Shown here in pieces: positions 1 through 5,863 of a stretch of 7,135 nt of DNA (positions are counted from its first letter, which is position 1; every line of letters begins with the position of its first letter). The position numbers and the translations under genes are program-made. The notes beneath the pieces were generated by a model. It had not been told where the DNA came from. It saw only the letters and a program-made list of their open reading frames with translations, and searched no databases. This DNA comes from Ruminococcaceae bacterium UBA4306. Its GTDB lineage: Bacteria > Bacillota > Clostridia > Oscillospirales > Acutalibacteraceae. The stretch spans positions 1 to 7,135 of the forward strand of contig DGUQ01000145.1 of the NCBI GenBank assembly GCA_002394725.1. Reading direction: 5' to 3'.

Positions 1-248
1 GAGATCGCAAAAATACCGATGCTGTCGGTGTAGCCCAGATCGGTCAGGACGCCAGCCGCCAAGCCGATGATCATCGCCGGGATCTCTCTCTCAAACACCG
101 CGGCTGTCAGCGCGACGCAGACAACCAGCGCAGGCTTTGCGCCGAAGATCTCGGGCAAAAGTCCCGGTGTCGTGCACAGGATAAAGGTCAGGATCAGCTC
201 CAGCGCGTAGGCAAGATATCTGAAAAACGAGTTCGATCGCTCCGCCAT
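1..248 (-). CDS. mreD: Rod shape-determining protein MreD, N-terminal part (cut by window edge)
   Basis: MreD is a small polytopic membrane protein that works with MreB and MreC in the elongasome, which directs lateral cell-wall synthesis. Only the first 82 codons are visible; the rest lies left of the window. The fragment starts MAERSNSFFRYLAYALELIL and is strongly hydrophobic in blocks (about residues 12-26, 38-51 and 57-68), consistent with successive membrane segments, and contains a GLAAGVLTDLGY stretch of the kind seen in MreD (usually about 160-180 aa). The start ATG overlaps the last base of the mreC stop codon (TGATG), so coupled translation is likely; a GGAAAG-type Shine-Dalgarno lies about 13 nt upstream inside mreC. 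The assignment rests mainly on position directly after mreC plus hydrophobicity, since MreD is poorly conserved in sequence. Confidence 0.85.
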   Translation of the reverse strand, partial: MAERSNSFFRYLAYALELILTFILCTTPGLLPEIFGAKPALVVCVALTAAVFEREIPAMIIGLAAGVLTDLGYTDSIGIFAI

Positions 249-1093
249 CAGTCACCGCTCTCTTTCCTGAGGATCTCTCCCTGTCCCTCAAAATCGGAAA
301 TGACCGCCACATTCACGATCGTACTGATATCATCATACGGCTTGATCACGGCATAATACGAGGTGTCGTATGTATCATAGCCGATCTCGGTGACTTCGCC
401 CAGCACCATATTCTTGGGATAAATACCCGACGCGCCAGAAGAGGTGATGATATCGCCCTTTTCGATCTTGTGCTCAGAGGTGAGCTTCGAGAGCATGGTG
501 AGGTTATCATCGGCGTATTTTGCCGAACCGGTGATGATACCGGTATCGCCCGTCGCCTTGTCGATCGCGCCGATACTGGTCTGCGGAGAAAGAATGGTGA
601 CGACCTTTGCGGTATAGACGTCCGCCTCGCTGATCCAGCCGATCAAGCCGTTCTCTCCCATCACGGGATCGCCGACGGTGATCGCGGAATCGGTGCCCTT
701 ATCGATGGTAAAGGAGCCGAATTCATCATTGGTATCACGGCGCAGAACGGTCGCCGGGATCAGGGAATAGTCCTCATGCTCCTTTTTGAGCTCATAAAAC
801 ATCCACAGACGGGTATTCTCTTCCTTGACCTCGTAGTAATCCACCAATCGGGAACGCAGATCTCGGTTCGCCGTTTTTAGCTCTTCGTTCTCTTTTTGGA
901 GTTCATCATAGCTTTTGCCGCTGTTGTCGGAGGCCGCTGCCGCCGTGACCTTGGACATGCCGTAGGTCAAGGTGTTGAAGGTGGCGGAGATGATATTGTT
1001 CTCCACGTTGCGCGTGAACACCGAAAGCATGATCAACACCAACAGTACCGATAAGAATATTTTGATTTTAGGGGATTGAAAAAACTCTTTCAT
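248..1093 (-). CDS. mreC: Rod shape-determining protein MreC
   Basis: MreC is a bitopic membrane protein that links the cytoplasmic MreB filament to the extracytoplasmic PBP2/RodA peptidoglycan synthase during elongation. The 281-aa product has the family layout: a short cytoplasmic N-terminus, one membrane helix (about residues 11-27), a coiled coil (about 59-104, rich in E, K and L) for dimerisation, then the double beta-barrel periplasmic-type domain (about 110-270). Typical family signatures are seen at 131-153 (DKGTDSAITVGDPV followed by GLIGWI) and 213-236 (GDIITSSGASGIYPK then GEVTEI). Length is normal for the family. The start is supported by AGGAAAG five nt before the ATG (1099-1105). 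It lies 106 nt after mreB and overlaps mreD by one base, forming a standard mreBCD cluster. No defects are seen. Confidence 0.96.
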   Translation of the reverse strand: MKEFFQSPKIKIFLSVLLVLIMLSVFTRNVENNIISATFNTLTYGMSKVTAAAASDNSGKSYDELQKENEELKTANRDLRSRLVDYYEVKEENTRLWMFYELKKEHEDYSLIPATVLRRDTNDEFGSFTIDKGTDSAITVGDPVMGENGLIGWISEADVYTAKVVTILSPQTSIGAIDKATGDTGIITGSAKYADDNLTMLSKLTSEHKIEKGDIITSSGASGIYPKNMVLGEVTEIGYDTYDTSYYAVIKPYDDISTIVNVAVISDFEGQGEILRKESGD

Positions 1094-1121
1094 ATCTTCT
1101 TTCCTAAAATAAGATAGACAG

Positions 1122-1146
1122 GGTCAGACGTCTTTCCATACTGACC
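1122..1146. other. Possible small hairpin in the mreB-mreC spacer
   Basis: The plus-strand arms GGTCAG (1122-1127) and CTGACC (1141-1146) are perfect inverse complements around a 13-nt loop that itself contains the palindrome AGACGTCT. The right arm is also the first unit of the heptamer array. No T-run follows in the direction of transcription, so it is not a convincing terminator; it could be an mRNA processing or stability element, or chance. Confidence 0.3.
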
Positions 1147-1195
1147 GCTGATCACTGACAACTAATCACGGATCTCTGACCATCGGTCACTACGA
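1140..1195. repeat. Degenerate 7-nt tandem repeat array, consensus ACTGATC
   Basis: The spacer between mreB and mreC can be divided without gaps into consecutive heptamers (plus strand): ACTGACC, GCTGATC, ACTGACA, ACTAATC, ACGGATC, TCTGACC, ATCGGTC, ACTACGA. The first six differ from the consensus ACTGATC at one or two positions; the last two are more decayed. The array fills the spacer from just after the mreB stop codon to about 46 nt before the mreC start, and so would be transcribed in the mreBCD mRNA. It contains no gene. Role unknown; replication slippage with later decay is the simplest explanation. Confidence 0.65.
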
Positions 1196-1199
1196 TCAT

Positions 1200-2198
1200 T
1201 TACTTTGCTCTTTTGCTCGCTTTGAAATTGGGATCCAACCGCATACCGGCGCCGTCAACGACGCAGTCGAGCGGACGCTCGGCGATCTTGACGGGCATAC
1301 CGGTCTCTTCCTCGATCAGCTTATCGAGACCACGGAGCAACGCGCCGCCGCCGGTGAGCATGATGCCGTTATCGATGATATCGGCGGAGAGCTCGGGCGG
1401 CGTCTTTTCGAGCGTATTCAGGATCGCGTCAACAATGGTCATCAGGCAGTCCTTGAGCGCCTCGCGCACCTCTGCCGCCGTGATCCGGATGTTCTTGGGC
1501 AGTCCGTCAACCAGATTACGACCCTTGACCATCATCGCGCCCTCACCCTCATACGGATAAGCGGAGCCGATGGTCACCTTGATATCCTCGGCGGTACGCT
1601 CGCCGATGAGCAGGTTATATTTCTTCTTGATATAAGTCACGATCGCCTCGTCGAACTTGTCGCCTGCCATACGGACGGAGCAGGACGCGACGATGTCGCC
1701 CAGCGATACGATGCCGACCTCGCTGGTGCCGCCGCCGATATCGACGACCATGTTGCCGACGGGTGAATCAACGGGCAGACCCGCGCCGATCGCCGCCGCC
1801 ATGGGCTCCTCGATCAGCTCGACATACTTGCCGCCTGCCTGACGCGCCGCGTCCTCGACCGCGTTGCGCTCGACCTCGGTAACGCCCGAGGGAATGCAGA
1901 TGATGATGCGCGTTTTGCTGAACATACCGCCGCGCACGACGCTCTTGATGAAGTATTTGAGCATGGTTGCCGTGATCTCAAAATCTGCGATGACGCCGTC
2001 CTTGAGGGGTCGGATCGCGACGATCGAGCCGGGAGTACGACCGATCATCTCCTTTGCCTCGTGTCCGACCGCGAGCACCATGTCACGCTTGACGTCGACC
2101 GCCACGACCGACGGCTCACGCATGACAACGCCCTTTCCTTTCATGTAAACCAGTGTGTTCGCGGTACCTAAATCGATACCGATATCCTTTGAAAACAT
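1200..2198 (-). CDS. mreB: Rod shape-determining protein MreB (actin-like; MreB or Mbl-type paralogue)
   Basis: MreB is the bacterial actin that polymerises on the inner face of the membrane with ATP and orients the cell-wall elongation complex. The 332-aa product is full length. Actin-fold nucleotide motifs are visible: phosphate-1 DLGTANT (9-15), the [13 protein letters not shown] segment (103-115), [11 protein letters not shown] (130-140), phosphate-2 [12 protein letters not shown] (151-162) and the adenosine loop [10 protein letters not shown] (281-290). The MFSKDIG start is usual for the family. The start is supported by AAAGGGG six nt upstream (2205-2211). The C-terminal part reads [10 protein letters not shown] (309-318), where MreB proteins usually have a VA-(L/I)-GTG or GGG type sequence, a minor divergence. 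It leads mreC and mreD; a 187-nt leader separates it from dut. Paralogues (Mbl, MreBH) cannot be separated by eye, but adjacency to mreCD favours MreB. Confidence 0.96.
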   Translation of the reverse strand: MFSKDIGIDLGTANTLVYMKGKGVVMREPSVVAVDVKRDMVLAVGHEAKEMIGRTPGSIVAIRPLKDGVIADFEITATMLKYFIKSVVRGGMFSKTRIIICIPSGVTEVERNAVEDAARQAGGKYVELIEEPMAAAIGAGLPVDSPVGNMVVDIGGGTSEVGIVSLGDIVASCSVRMAGDKFDEAIVTYIKKKYNLLIGERTAEDIKVTIGSAYPYEGEGAMMVKGRNLVDGLPKNIRITAAEVREALKDCLMTIVDAILNTLEKTPPELSADIIDNGIMLTGGGALLRGLDKLIEEETGMPVKIAERPLDCVVDGAGMRLDPNFKASKRAK

Positions 2199-2385
2199 AC
2201 CTGTCCCCTTTCCGCCGTGCGGCGCATCTGATTTCTGTTTGTTAATTCGTCATTGCAAGGGTGATAACACATGGTTCCCCTCGGCAATCACGACTGATGG
2301 TTTCTGTTTTATGATATATTACTTCCTTTTATTATTGGTAAAAAGGATGTGAATATGCTATGAAAGGATTGTGAGAAAATCGAGA
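2199..2385 (-). promoter_or_regulatory. Intergenic leader of mreB; probable promoter region without a clear consensus
   Basis: This 187-nt gap between the dut stop and mreB start carries no gene. Its dut-proximal part (about 2300-2345) is very AT-rich, as promoter regions often are, and on the minus strand holds TATCAT and TAATAT as weak -10 candidates, but no well-spaced TTGACA-like box was found. The mreB-proximal part holds an imperfect hairpin (listed separately). No rho-independent terminator for dut is evident, so read-through from dut into mreB is possible. A promoter here is inferred from gap size and composition only. Confidence 0.35.
2248..2292 (-). other. Imperfect stem-loop in the mreB leader
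   Basis: On the minus strand, CGTGATTGC (2292-2284) can pair with GCAATGACG (2256-2248) in eight of nine positions. After a small internal loop the stem can continue with AGGG (2281-2278) pairing to CCCT (2261-2258), leaving a loop of about 16 nt. No T-run follows on the minus strand, so it does not look like a terminator for dut. It would lie in the mreB 5' untranslated region if transcription starts in the AT-rich stretch upstream. Stability was not computed. Confidence 0.4.
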
Positions 2386-2829
2386 TTATTTCTTTCCGGT
2401 CGAGCCGAAGCCGCCCGAGCCGCGCTCGGTGTCCTCAAGGTCATCGACGACCTCGATCTCGGGGATGATGACGGGTGAGATCACCAACTGCGCGATCCGT
2501 TGTTCGGGCACAATGGTAAAGGCGTTATCGGTTTGATTGACCAGACCCACGCATACCTCGCCGCGATAGTCGCTGTCGATCACGCCGACGCAGTTTGCCG
2601 GCGCGATGCCGTGCTTGATCGCCAGTCCCGAACGCGCAAAGATATACGCCACGTAATCCTCGCTTTCGAGCTCGATCGCCAGTCCGGTCGGGATGACCTT
2701 GATGGTGTGCGGCGCGATGGTCATCGGCTCGTCGATACAAGCATACAGATCCATCCCTGCCGAGCCCTTTGTCGCGCGGAAGGGAACCTTTGCGTTTTTA
2801 TTCAGCTTTTTGACCTTTAATACACTCAT
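2386..2829 (-). CDS. dut: Deoxyuridine 5'-triphosphate nucleotidohydrolase (dUTPase)
   Basis: The enzyme hydrolyses dUTP to dUMP and pyrophosphate, keeping uracil out of DNA and supplying dUMP for thymidylate synthesis. It acts in the cytoplasm as a homotrimer. All five motifs of the trimeric family are present in the 147-aa product: motif 1 AGMDLYA (24-30), motif 2 ARSGLAI (65-71), motif 3 GVIDSDYRGE (82-91, with Asp85 as the expected catalytic base and Tyr88 discriminating deoxyribose), motif 4 RIAQLVISP (111-119) and the flexible C-terminal motif 5 RGSGGFGSTG (136-145). Length is typical. The start is supported by AGGAAAG nine nt upstream (2839-2845). It sits between the U32 gene and mreB, an uncommon but functionally neutral position. 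The intact motif set makes a chromosomal, active enzyme the clear reading; nothing suggests a prophage origin. Confidence 0.97.
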   Translation of the reverse strand: MSVLKVKKLNKNAKVPFRATKGSAGMDLYACIDEPMTIAPHTIKVIPTGLAIELESEDYVAYIFARSGLAIKHGIAPANCVGVIDSDYRGEVCVGLVNQTDNAFTIVPEQRIAQLVISPVIIPEIEVVDDLEDTERGSGGFGSTGKK

Positions 2830-2841
2830 AATTTATCACTT

Positions 2842-2871
2842 TCCTGCAAAATCAGAAAAAATCCTGCAAAA
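2842..2871. repeat. Two direct copies of TCCTGCAAAA in the dut leader
   Basis: The plus-strand decamer TCCTGCAAAA occurs at 2842-2851 and 2862-2871, 20 nt apart start to start. On the transcribed sense it reads TTTTGCAGGA; the copy nearer dut contributes the AGGA of its ribosome binding site. The same core forms a palindrome inside the end of the U32 gene (3207-3235). Confidence 0.6.
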
Positions 2872-2887
2872 CTATTTTATCTGATGA

Positions 2888-2945
2888 ATTCTATTTTTCT
2901 TTTGTTTTCTTTATGTCATTGATAAAAAGGATTCTATTTTTCTTT
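2888..2945. repeat. 15-nt direct repeat ATTCTATTTTTCTTT
   Basis: The plus-strand sequence ATTCTATTTTTCTTT occurs exactly at 2888-2902 and again at 2931-2945, 43 nt apart start to start, in the U32-dut gap. It is AT-rich, so some similarity by chance is expected, but a 15-nt exact match this close suggests a local duplication or paired sites. Confidence 0.6.
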
Positions 2946-2956
2946 AAAATAATTCT

Positions 2957-5023
2957 TTAAACGCTTGTTGATTTTTTGACGCCTCTGAGATACAAACCAT
3001 GGGTTTTTCGCTCGAAATTCTGATTTTCTCTTAATTTTTCAAGCGTCTTTTCCATGTTTTCCACAGAGTTTTCCACAGGAAAGAGGAAATCGCTCATGAC
3101 TTTTTCACCGAGCGGATACGCGTCCTTCGGCATCAGGATCGGCACGCAATTGACGATCTCGCTGTATCCCTCGCGTTCGGTCACAAGGAATTTTTCGTTC
3201 TTCCTGTCCTGCAAATATGGATTGTTTTTGCAGGATTTTCCCGAGGGAGAATTGCGCGTGATCATCAGCGGAAAATAGCCGTAACGGATGATACCGACAG
3301 GAATACTCTTGCGCAATCGCTCGATTTGGCGCAGCTCGATCTCAATGCTCAGCTGGGCGCTCACGATCCCGTGATCCGCCGCCCATCGGAGCGTATACGA
3401 ATTAACGATGTTCATGCCGAAGCCTGCGTGAACGGTATAGCCCAGCTCTTTTCCCATATATACCGCGGCGATATTGTGCGCGATCAGTTGGCTGACGCCG
3501 AGCTCTTTGAGCTTTTTGAGTCGAGCATAGACCTCTTTTTCATTACCGAAGGTCGCTCGGGGCACTTCGACGCCGATGGGATAACCTTCGTTGAGTAATC
3601 GTATGAGCTTTTTTTCATCCGCCATACCGAACAGATCGACAAAGATCCTGTCCATCCTTCGCATGCTGTCGGGAAAGTCAAGCGTTCTGACAAAAGCACG
3701 GTTCTCCGAGGATGTTTTCTCGTTTGTGCTGAGAACAGAGGTCAGATCGATCGAATGTATTTTGTAATTATGACAAATTTCGCGCGATACGTCAAGGCTT
3801 TCCAGCGCCTTTCTGCGCAGGGCGTTGATGGAAGCGGCGGACGCCGCCGCATCGGGCGCGATCTCCATCGTGATAGTTTTGATATAATACGGCGTATTGC
3901 CGGTTTTTTTCAGGCTTTGGGCGGCTCTTTCCTCACTCAGCGGCAGGTGAAGGGCTTTTTCTACCACATCTTCACTTTCCGCGTGGACAGTATGTATTCC
4001 GTCGGTGGCGGTGAGCCGCATCTTCTCCCCCGTTTGCGCTGTAAAACACAGCTCCAAGGGGATATGCTGATATTCGTCCTTATAGCAGGAGCGGATCTCC
4101 TTGAGCAGCTTACTGTCAGCGGAGAGGACGTCGCTCTTTTGCCGATAACCGAACATCTTCTCCCCCAGCTCGCCCTTGAAATAACCGTCGGTGAAGCCGG
4201 TTCGGGAAAAAACGGATTGCAGGCGGTCGGCGGTTTTCTCGGTAATCATACCGAGATCACGCGCTTCCCGTGCGGCGAGGGTGGCGGCGGCGACATATTC
4301 CGGCCGCTTCATACGTCCCTCGATCTTCGCGCTGGCGATACCCATCTCCTGCAATTGTTGCAGATACAGCAGGGAGCCGTTGTCCTTAAGGCTCAGCGCG
4401 TGGTCGTTGTCGCCGTAGCGCATCGGCAGTCTGCACGGCTGGGCGCACATGCCGCGGTTGGCGGAGCGTCCGCCGAGCATCGCCGAAAAATAGCACTGGC
4501 CCGACAAACACATACACAACGCGCCGTGGACAAATACCTCCAGTTCCACTTCGGGGATGAACTCATGGATCTCCCGAATCTCTGCCAACGACAGCTCTCG
4601 CGACAGTACCACACGCTCAAAGCCCATCTCATACAGCGCTTTTGCACCGTAGGGAGTGTGGACGGAGAGCTGAGTGGAGGCGTGGAGCGGCAGATCGGGC
4701 ACCATCCTCTTGATCAGCGACACCAAGCCCAGATCCTGGATGATCAGCGCGTCGATATCCGCGGACGCGGCGGTTTTCACCAATTCGAGCGCCTGCTCCA
4801 TTTCTTCATCATAGATCAGGGTGTTCAGCGCCAAGTGCACCTTTACCCCTCTTTGATGACAGAATCGAACACATTCGCGCAATTGTTCATCATCAAAATT
4901 ATGTGCCGATGCCCGCGCGGAAAAGCGCTTGGAGCCGACATATACCGCGTCGGCGCCGCTGTGGACGGCGGCGATCACGCTGTCGAATCCACCCGAGGGA
5001 GCCAATATTTCGATTTTATTCAT
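2957..5023 (-). CDS. U32 family protein (peptidase U32 / RlhA-TrhP-like, probable RNA hydroxylation factor)
   Basis: The 688-aa product belongs to family U32, annotated historically as collagenase-like peptidase. Characterised members RlhA and TrhP act in 23S rRNA and tRNA hydroxylation and UbiU/UbiV in anaerobic ubiquinone synthesis; several bind Fe-S clusters. The N-terminal barrel begins NKIEILAPSGGFDSVIAAV, with GADAVYVG at 23-30. The U32 signature is clear at 161-180 (EVFVHGALC to QCYFS), and Cys170, Cys172, Cys177, Cys193 and Cys197 are candidate cluster ligands. A middle region (about 370-420) fits DUF3656, followed by a further barrel-like region to about 630 and an ending HGLYLRGV. 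Size matches the long RlhA-type members. The ATG lies inside the end of zapA (8-nt overlap) with no clear Shine-Dalgarno, so translation is probably coupled to zapA. The exact substrate cannot be told from sequence. Confidence 0.88.
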   Translation of the reverse strand: MNKIEILAPSGGFDSVIAAVHSGADAVYVGSKRFSARASAHNFDDEQLRECVRFCHQRGVKVHLALNTLIYDEEMEQALELVKTAASADIDALIIQDLGLVSLIKRMVPDLPLHASTQLSVHTPYGAKALYEMGFERVVLSRELSLAEIREIHEFIPEVELEVFVHGALCMCLSGQCYFSAMLGGRSANRGMCAQPCRLPMRYGDNDHALSLKDNGSLLYLQQLQEMGIASAKIEGRMKRPEYVAAATLAAREARDLGMITEKTADRLQSVFSRTGFTDGYFKGELGEKMFGYRQKSDVLSADSKLLKEIRSCYKDEYQHIPLELCFTAQTGEKMRLTATDGIHTVHAESEDVVEKALHLPLSEERAAQSLKKTGNTPYYIKTITMEIAPDAAASAASINALRRKALESLDVSREICHNYKIHSIDLTSVLSTNEKTSSENRAFVRTLDFPDSMRRMDRIFVDLFGMADEKKLIRLLNEGYPIGVEVPRATFGNEKEVYARLKKLKELGVSQLIAHNIAAVYMGKELGYTVHAGFGMNIVNSYTLRWAADHGIVSAQLSIEIELRQIERLRKSIPVGIIRYGYFPLMITRNSPSGKSCKNNPYLQDRKNEKFLVTEREGYSEIVNCVPILMPKDAYPLGEKVMSDFLFPVENSVENMEKTLEKLRENQNFERKTHGLYLRGVKKSTSV
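3207..3235. repeat. Perfect 9-bp inverted repeat TCCTGCAAA / TTTGCAGGA inside the U32 gene
   Basis: Arms at 3207-3215 and 3227-3235 are exact inverse complements around an 11-nt spacer. It lies in the coding region for the C-terminal part of the U32 protein (around KSCKNNPYLQDRK), and its arms match the decamer repeated in the dut leader. It may be an operator-like palindrome or an mRNA hairpin; no evidence decides between these and chance. Confidence 0.45.
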
Positions 5024-5720
5024 CTACGTCAAAGAAAGAATACTGCCGCTGTTGCGTATAACCCTTTTGCTCCTTGTCCTTTGCCTTTTGCTGATAAGGA
5101 TTGACATGATTATGCTCGTGGCGGTTTTTCTTCTTTTTCTCGGGTTTGACGGGCTCTTCCTCCTCTATATCGAAGAAGAGATCATCCTCCGCGGTGATGG
5201 GCCCTTCCTGTTCCGCCGGAGCTTCTTCCGGCAGAGGAATCACATCATCCGCCTGCTGATCCTTCAAGGCTTCGATCTGCTCGTTTGCCTGTTTGAGCTG
5301 TTCTTGCAGGGACGCGATCCGCGTCTGACTGTCATCGAGCTCCTTTTTGGCTTTTTCTTCAAGATCCTGTGCGTTTTGACGCTCCTCGATCAGGCGCTCA
5401 TACTCCGCTTTCAGCAGATTATAATCGCTGACGAGCTTGGCGTTATTATCCTGCAGGCGTTCGATCTCCTGCACATAATCCTTGATCTGCTCCTTGACGA
5501 CGGCGATATTTTCGCGGTCGAGCACGCTGTCATCGGCATAATCCATCGCGGTGAGAACGGCGGCGCGTTCACGGGACATGTTGGATGACACAACCAATGA
5601 ATTAACGCGCGCATCGATCTCGGACGCGATATCCCTGACATATTTTTCACTTTTGTCGGTGAGGATCGTGAATCGCTGTCCGGCGACAACGACGCTCACT
5701 TTGATTTTGTTATTATCCAT
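5016..5720 (-). CDS. zapA: Cell division protein ZapA-like, with long coiled coil and charged C-terminal tail
   Basis: ZapA binds FtsZ and cross-links its protofilaments at the division ring. The N-terminal part (about residues 5-75: KIKVSVVVAGQRFTILTD, then YVRDIASEIDARVN and ERAAVLTAMDYAD) has the ZapA pattern of a beta strand pair followed by helices. A coiled coil follows (about 70-155). ZapA is usually 80-110 aa; this product is 234 aa, with an acidic Pro-rich segment (156-190), a basic run (193-200) and the ending YSFFDVDE. FFDIEE (182-187) and FFDVDE (229-234) look like two copies of one short motif. ATG at 5720 is chosen over an in-frame ATG at 5813 because GAGGAAAG lies just before it and the family match begins here; the extra 31 residues of the longer form fall in the hairpin-rich spacer. 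It overlaps the U32 gene by 8 nt. Confidence 0.85.
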   Translation of the reverse strand: MDNNKIKVSVVVAGQRFTILTDKSEKYVRDIASEIDARVNSLVVSSNMSRERAAVLTAMDYADDSVLDRENIAVVKEQIKDYVQEIERLQDNNAKLVSDYNLLKAEYERLIEERQNAQDLEEKAKKELDDSQTRIASLQEQLKQANEQIEALKDQQADDVIPLPEEAPAEQEGPITAEDDLFFDIEEEEPVKPEKKKKNRHEHNHVNPYQQKAKDKEQKGYTQQRQYSFFDVDE

Positions 5721-5722
5721 AG

Positions 5723-5730
5723 CTTTCCTC
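5723..5730 (-). promoter_or_regulatory. Ribosome binding site that fixes the zapA start
   Basis: On the minus strand GAGGAAAG lies two nt before the ATG at 5720, with the AGG core six nt away. It supports this start over the upstream in-frame ATG at 5813. AGGAAAG-type sites also precede dut, mreC and mreD, so this is the usual form in the organism. Confidence 0.75.
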
Positions 5731-5742
5731 GATGTTTGATTT

Positions 5743-5772
5743 AATTTATCATTCTCAATAACGCGAGGTGAA
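5743..5772 (-). promoter_or_regulatory. Candidate extended -10 promoter for zapA
   Basis: The minus strand reads TGATAAATT (5751-5743), matching the extended -10 pattern TGnTAnAnT, with TTCACC (5772-5767) 18 nt upstream as a poor -35 box. Transcription would start about 15 nt before the zapA ATG, leaving room for the ribosome binding site. The match is weak (four of six bases in each hexamer) and the assignment rests partly on the terminator upstream. Confidence 0.3.
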
Positions 5773-5863
5773 TGAGGTGGAAAAATATTCTCCTCATATG
5801 GTATATCAATCAATCGGAAAGGTTTTCACCTCATCCGACCTTTTCAACAACTATGTTGAAAAG
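5771..5863. repeat. Multi-hairpin intergenic element between gyrA and zapA
   Basis: Beyond the terminator hairpin, this stretch holds a perfect 10-bp stem, CTTTTCAACA (5840-5849) with TGTTGAAAAG (5854-5863) around a 4-nt loop. Next, on the minus strand, comes GTCGGATGAGGTG and a small AGGT-GAAA-ACCT hairpin (5820-5831). ATGAGGTG (5772-5779) is inverted as CACCTCAT (5827-5834), and ATGAGG (5772-5777) can also pair with CCTCAT (5792-5797). Together with the adjacent 5868-5887 stem this resembles, from memory, hairpin-type intergenic repeats common in gut Clostridia, which end in a GATGAGGTG-like sequence. That family link is unverified; the inverted repeats are directly visible. Confidence 0.55.

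Larger units (their letters stand above)
2830..2956 (-). promoter_or_regulatory. AT-rich leader of dut with internal direct repeats
   Basis: This 127-nt gap between the U32 stop and the dut start has no gene and is strikingly AT-rich against the GC-richer coding DNA around it. It contains two direct repeats (listed separately). On the minus strand each copy of the longer repeat ends in TAGAAT, a good -10-like hexamer, and ATGACA occurs upstream of the second, but the spacing (20 nt) is too long for a standard promoter. TAAAAT closer to dut lacks a -35 box. A promoter for dut here is plausible but not shown. No GC-rich terminator hairpin for the U32 gene was found. Confidence 0.35.

Noticed and set aside
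91..312. A 73-codon minus-strand frame across the mreC/mreD junction
   Set aside because: It is out of frame with both mreC and mreD, rich in Arg and Ala, and has no start signal.
470..880. A 136-codon plus-strand frame opposite mreC
   Set aside because: It is entirely antisense to a well-supported mreC and has no recognisable domain.
1140..1195. CRISPR array interpretation of the heptamer repeats
   Set aside because: The units are 7 nt, directly abutting and degenerate, with no spacers and no cas genes.
2386..2829. Prophage origin for dut
   Set aside because: All five motifs and the start signal are normal, the neighbours are housekeeping genes, and no phage or integration features are visible.
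2830..2956. Rho-independent terminator after the U32 gene
   Set aside because: The only inverted repeat (TTTAAAG-type, AT-only) has no GC-rich stem and no proper U-tract.
3755..5104. A 449-codon open frame on the plus strand, opposite the U32 gene
   Set aside because: It lies antisense to a clear family member, its translation is low-complexity and rich in Arg, Gln, His and Gly/Leu with no recognisable domain, and it extends past the U32 start into zapA. Codon bias of the minus-strand gene explains it.
4929..5588. A 219-codon plus-strand frame, very Leu/Phe/Ile-rich, looking like a membrane protein
   Set aside because: It is the antisense of the Glu/Lys/Gln-rich coiled coil and tail of ZapA; reverse complements of such codons give Leu, Phe and Ile. 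No family match is visible.
5721..5813. In-frame N-terminal extension of zapA (31 codons from ATG at 5813)
   Set aside because: It covers the hairpin-rich spacer, lacks ZapA similarity, and the ATG at 5720 has a strong ribosome binding site and begins the family match.
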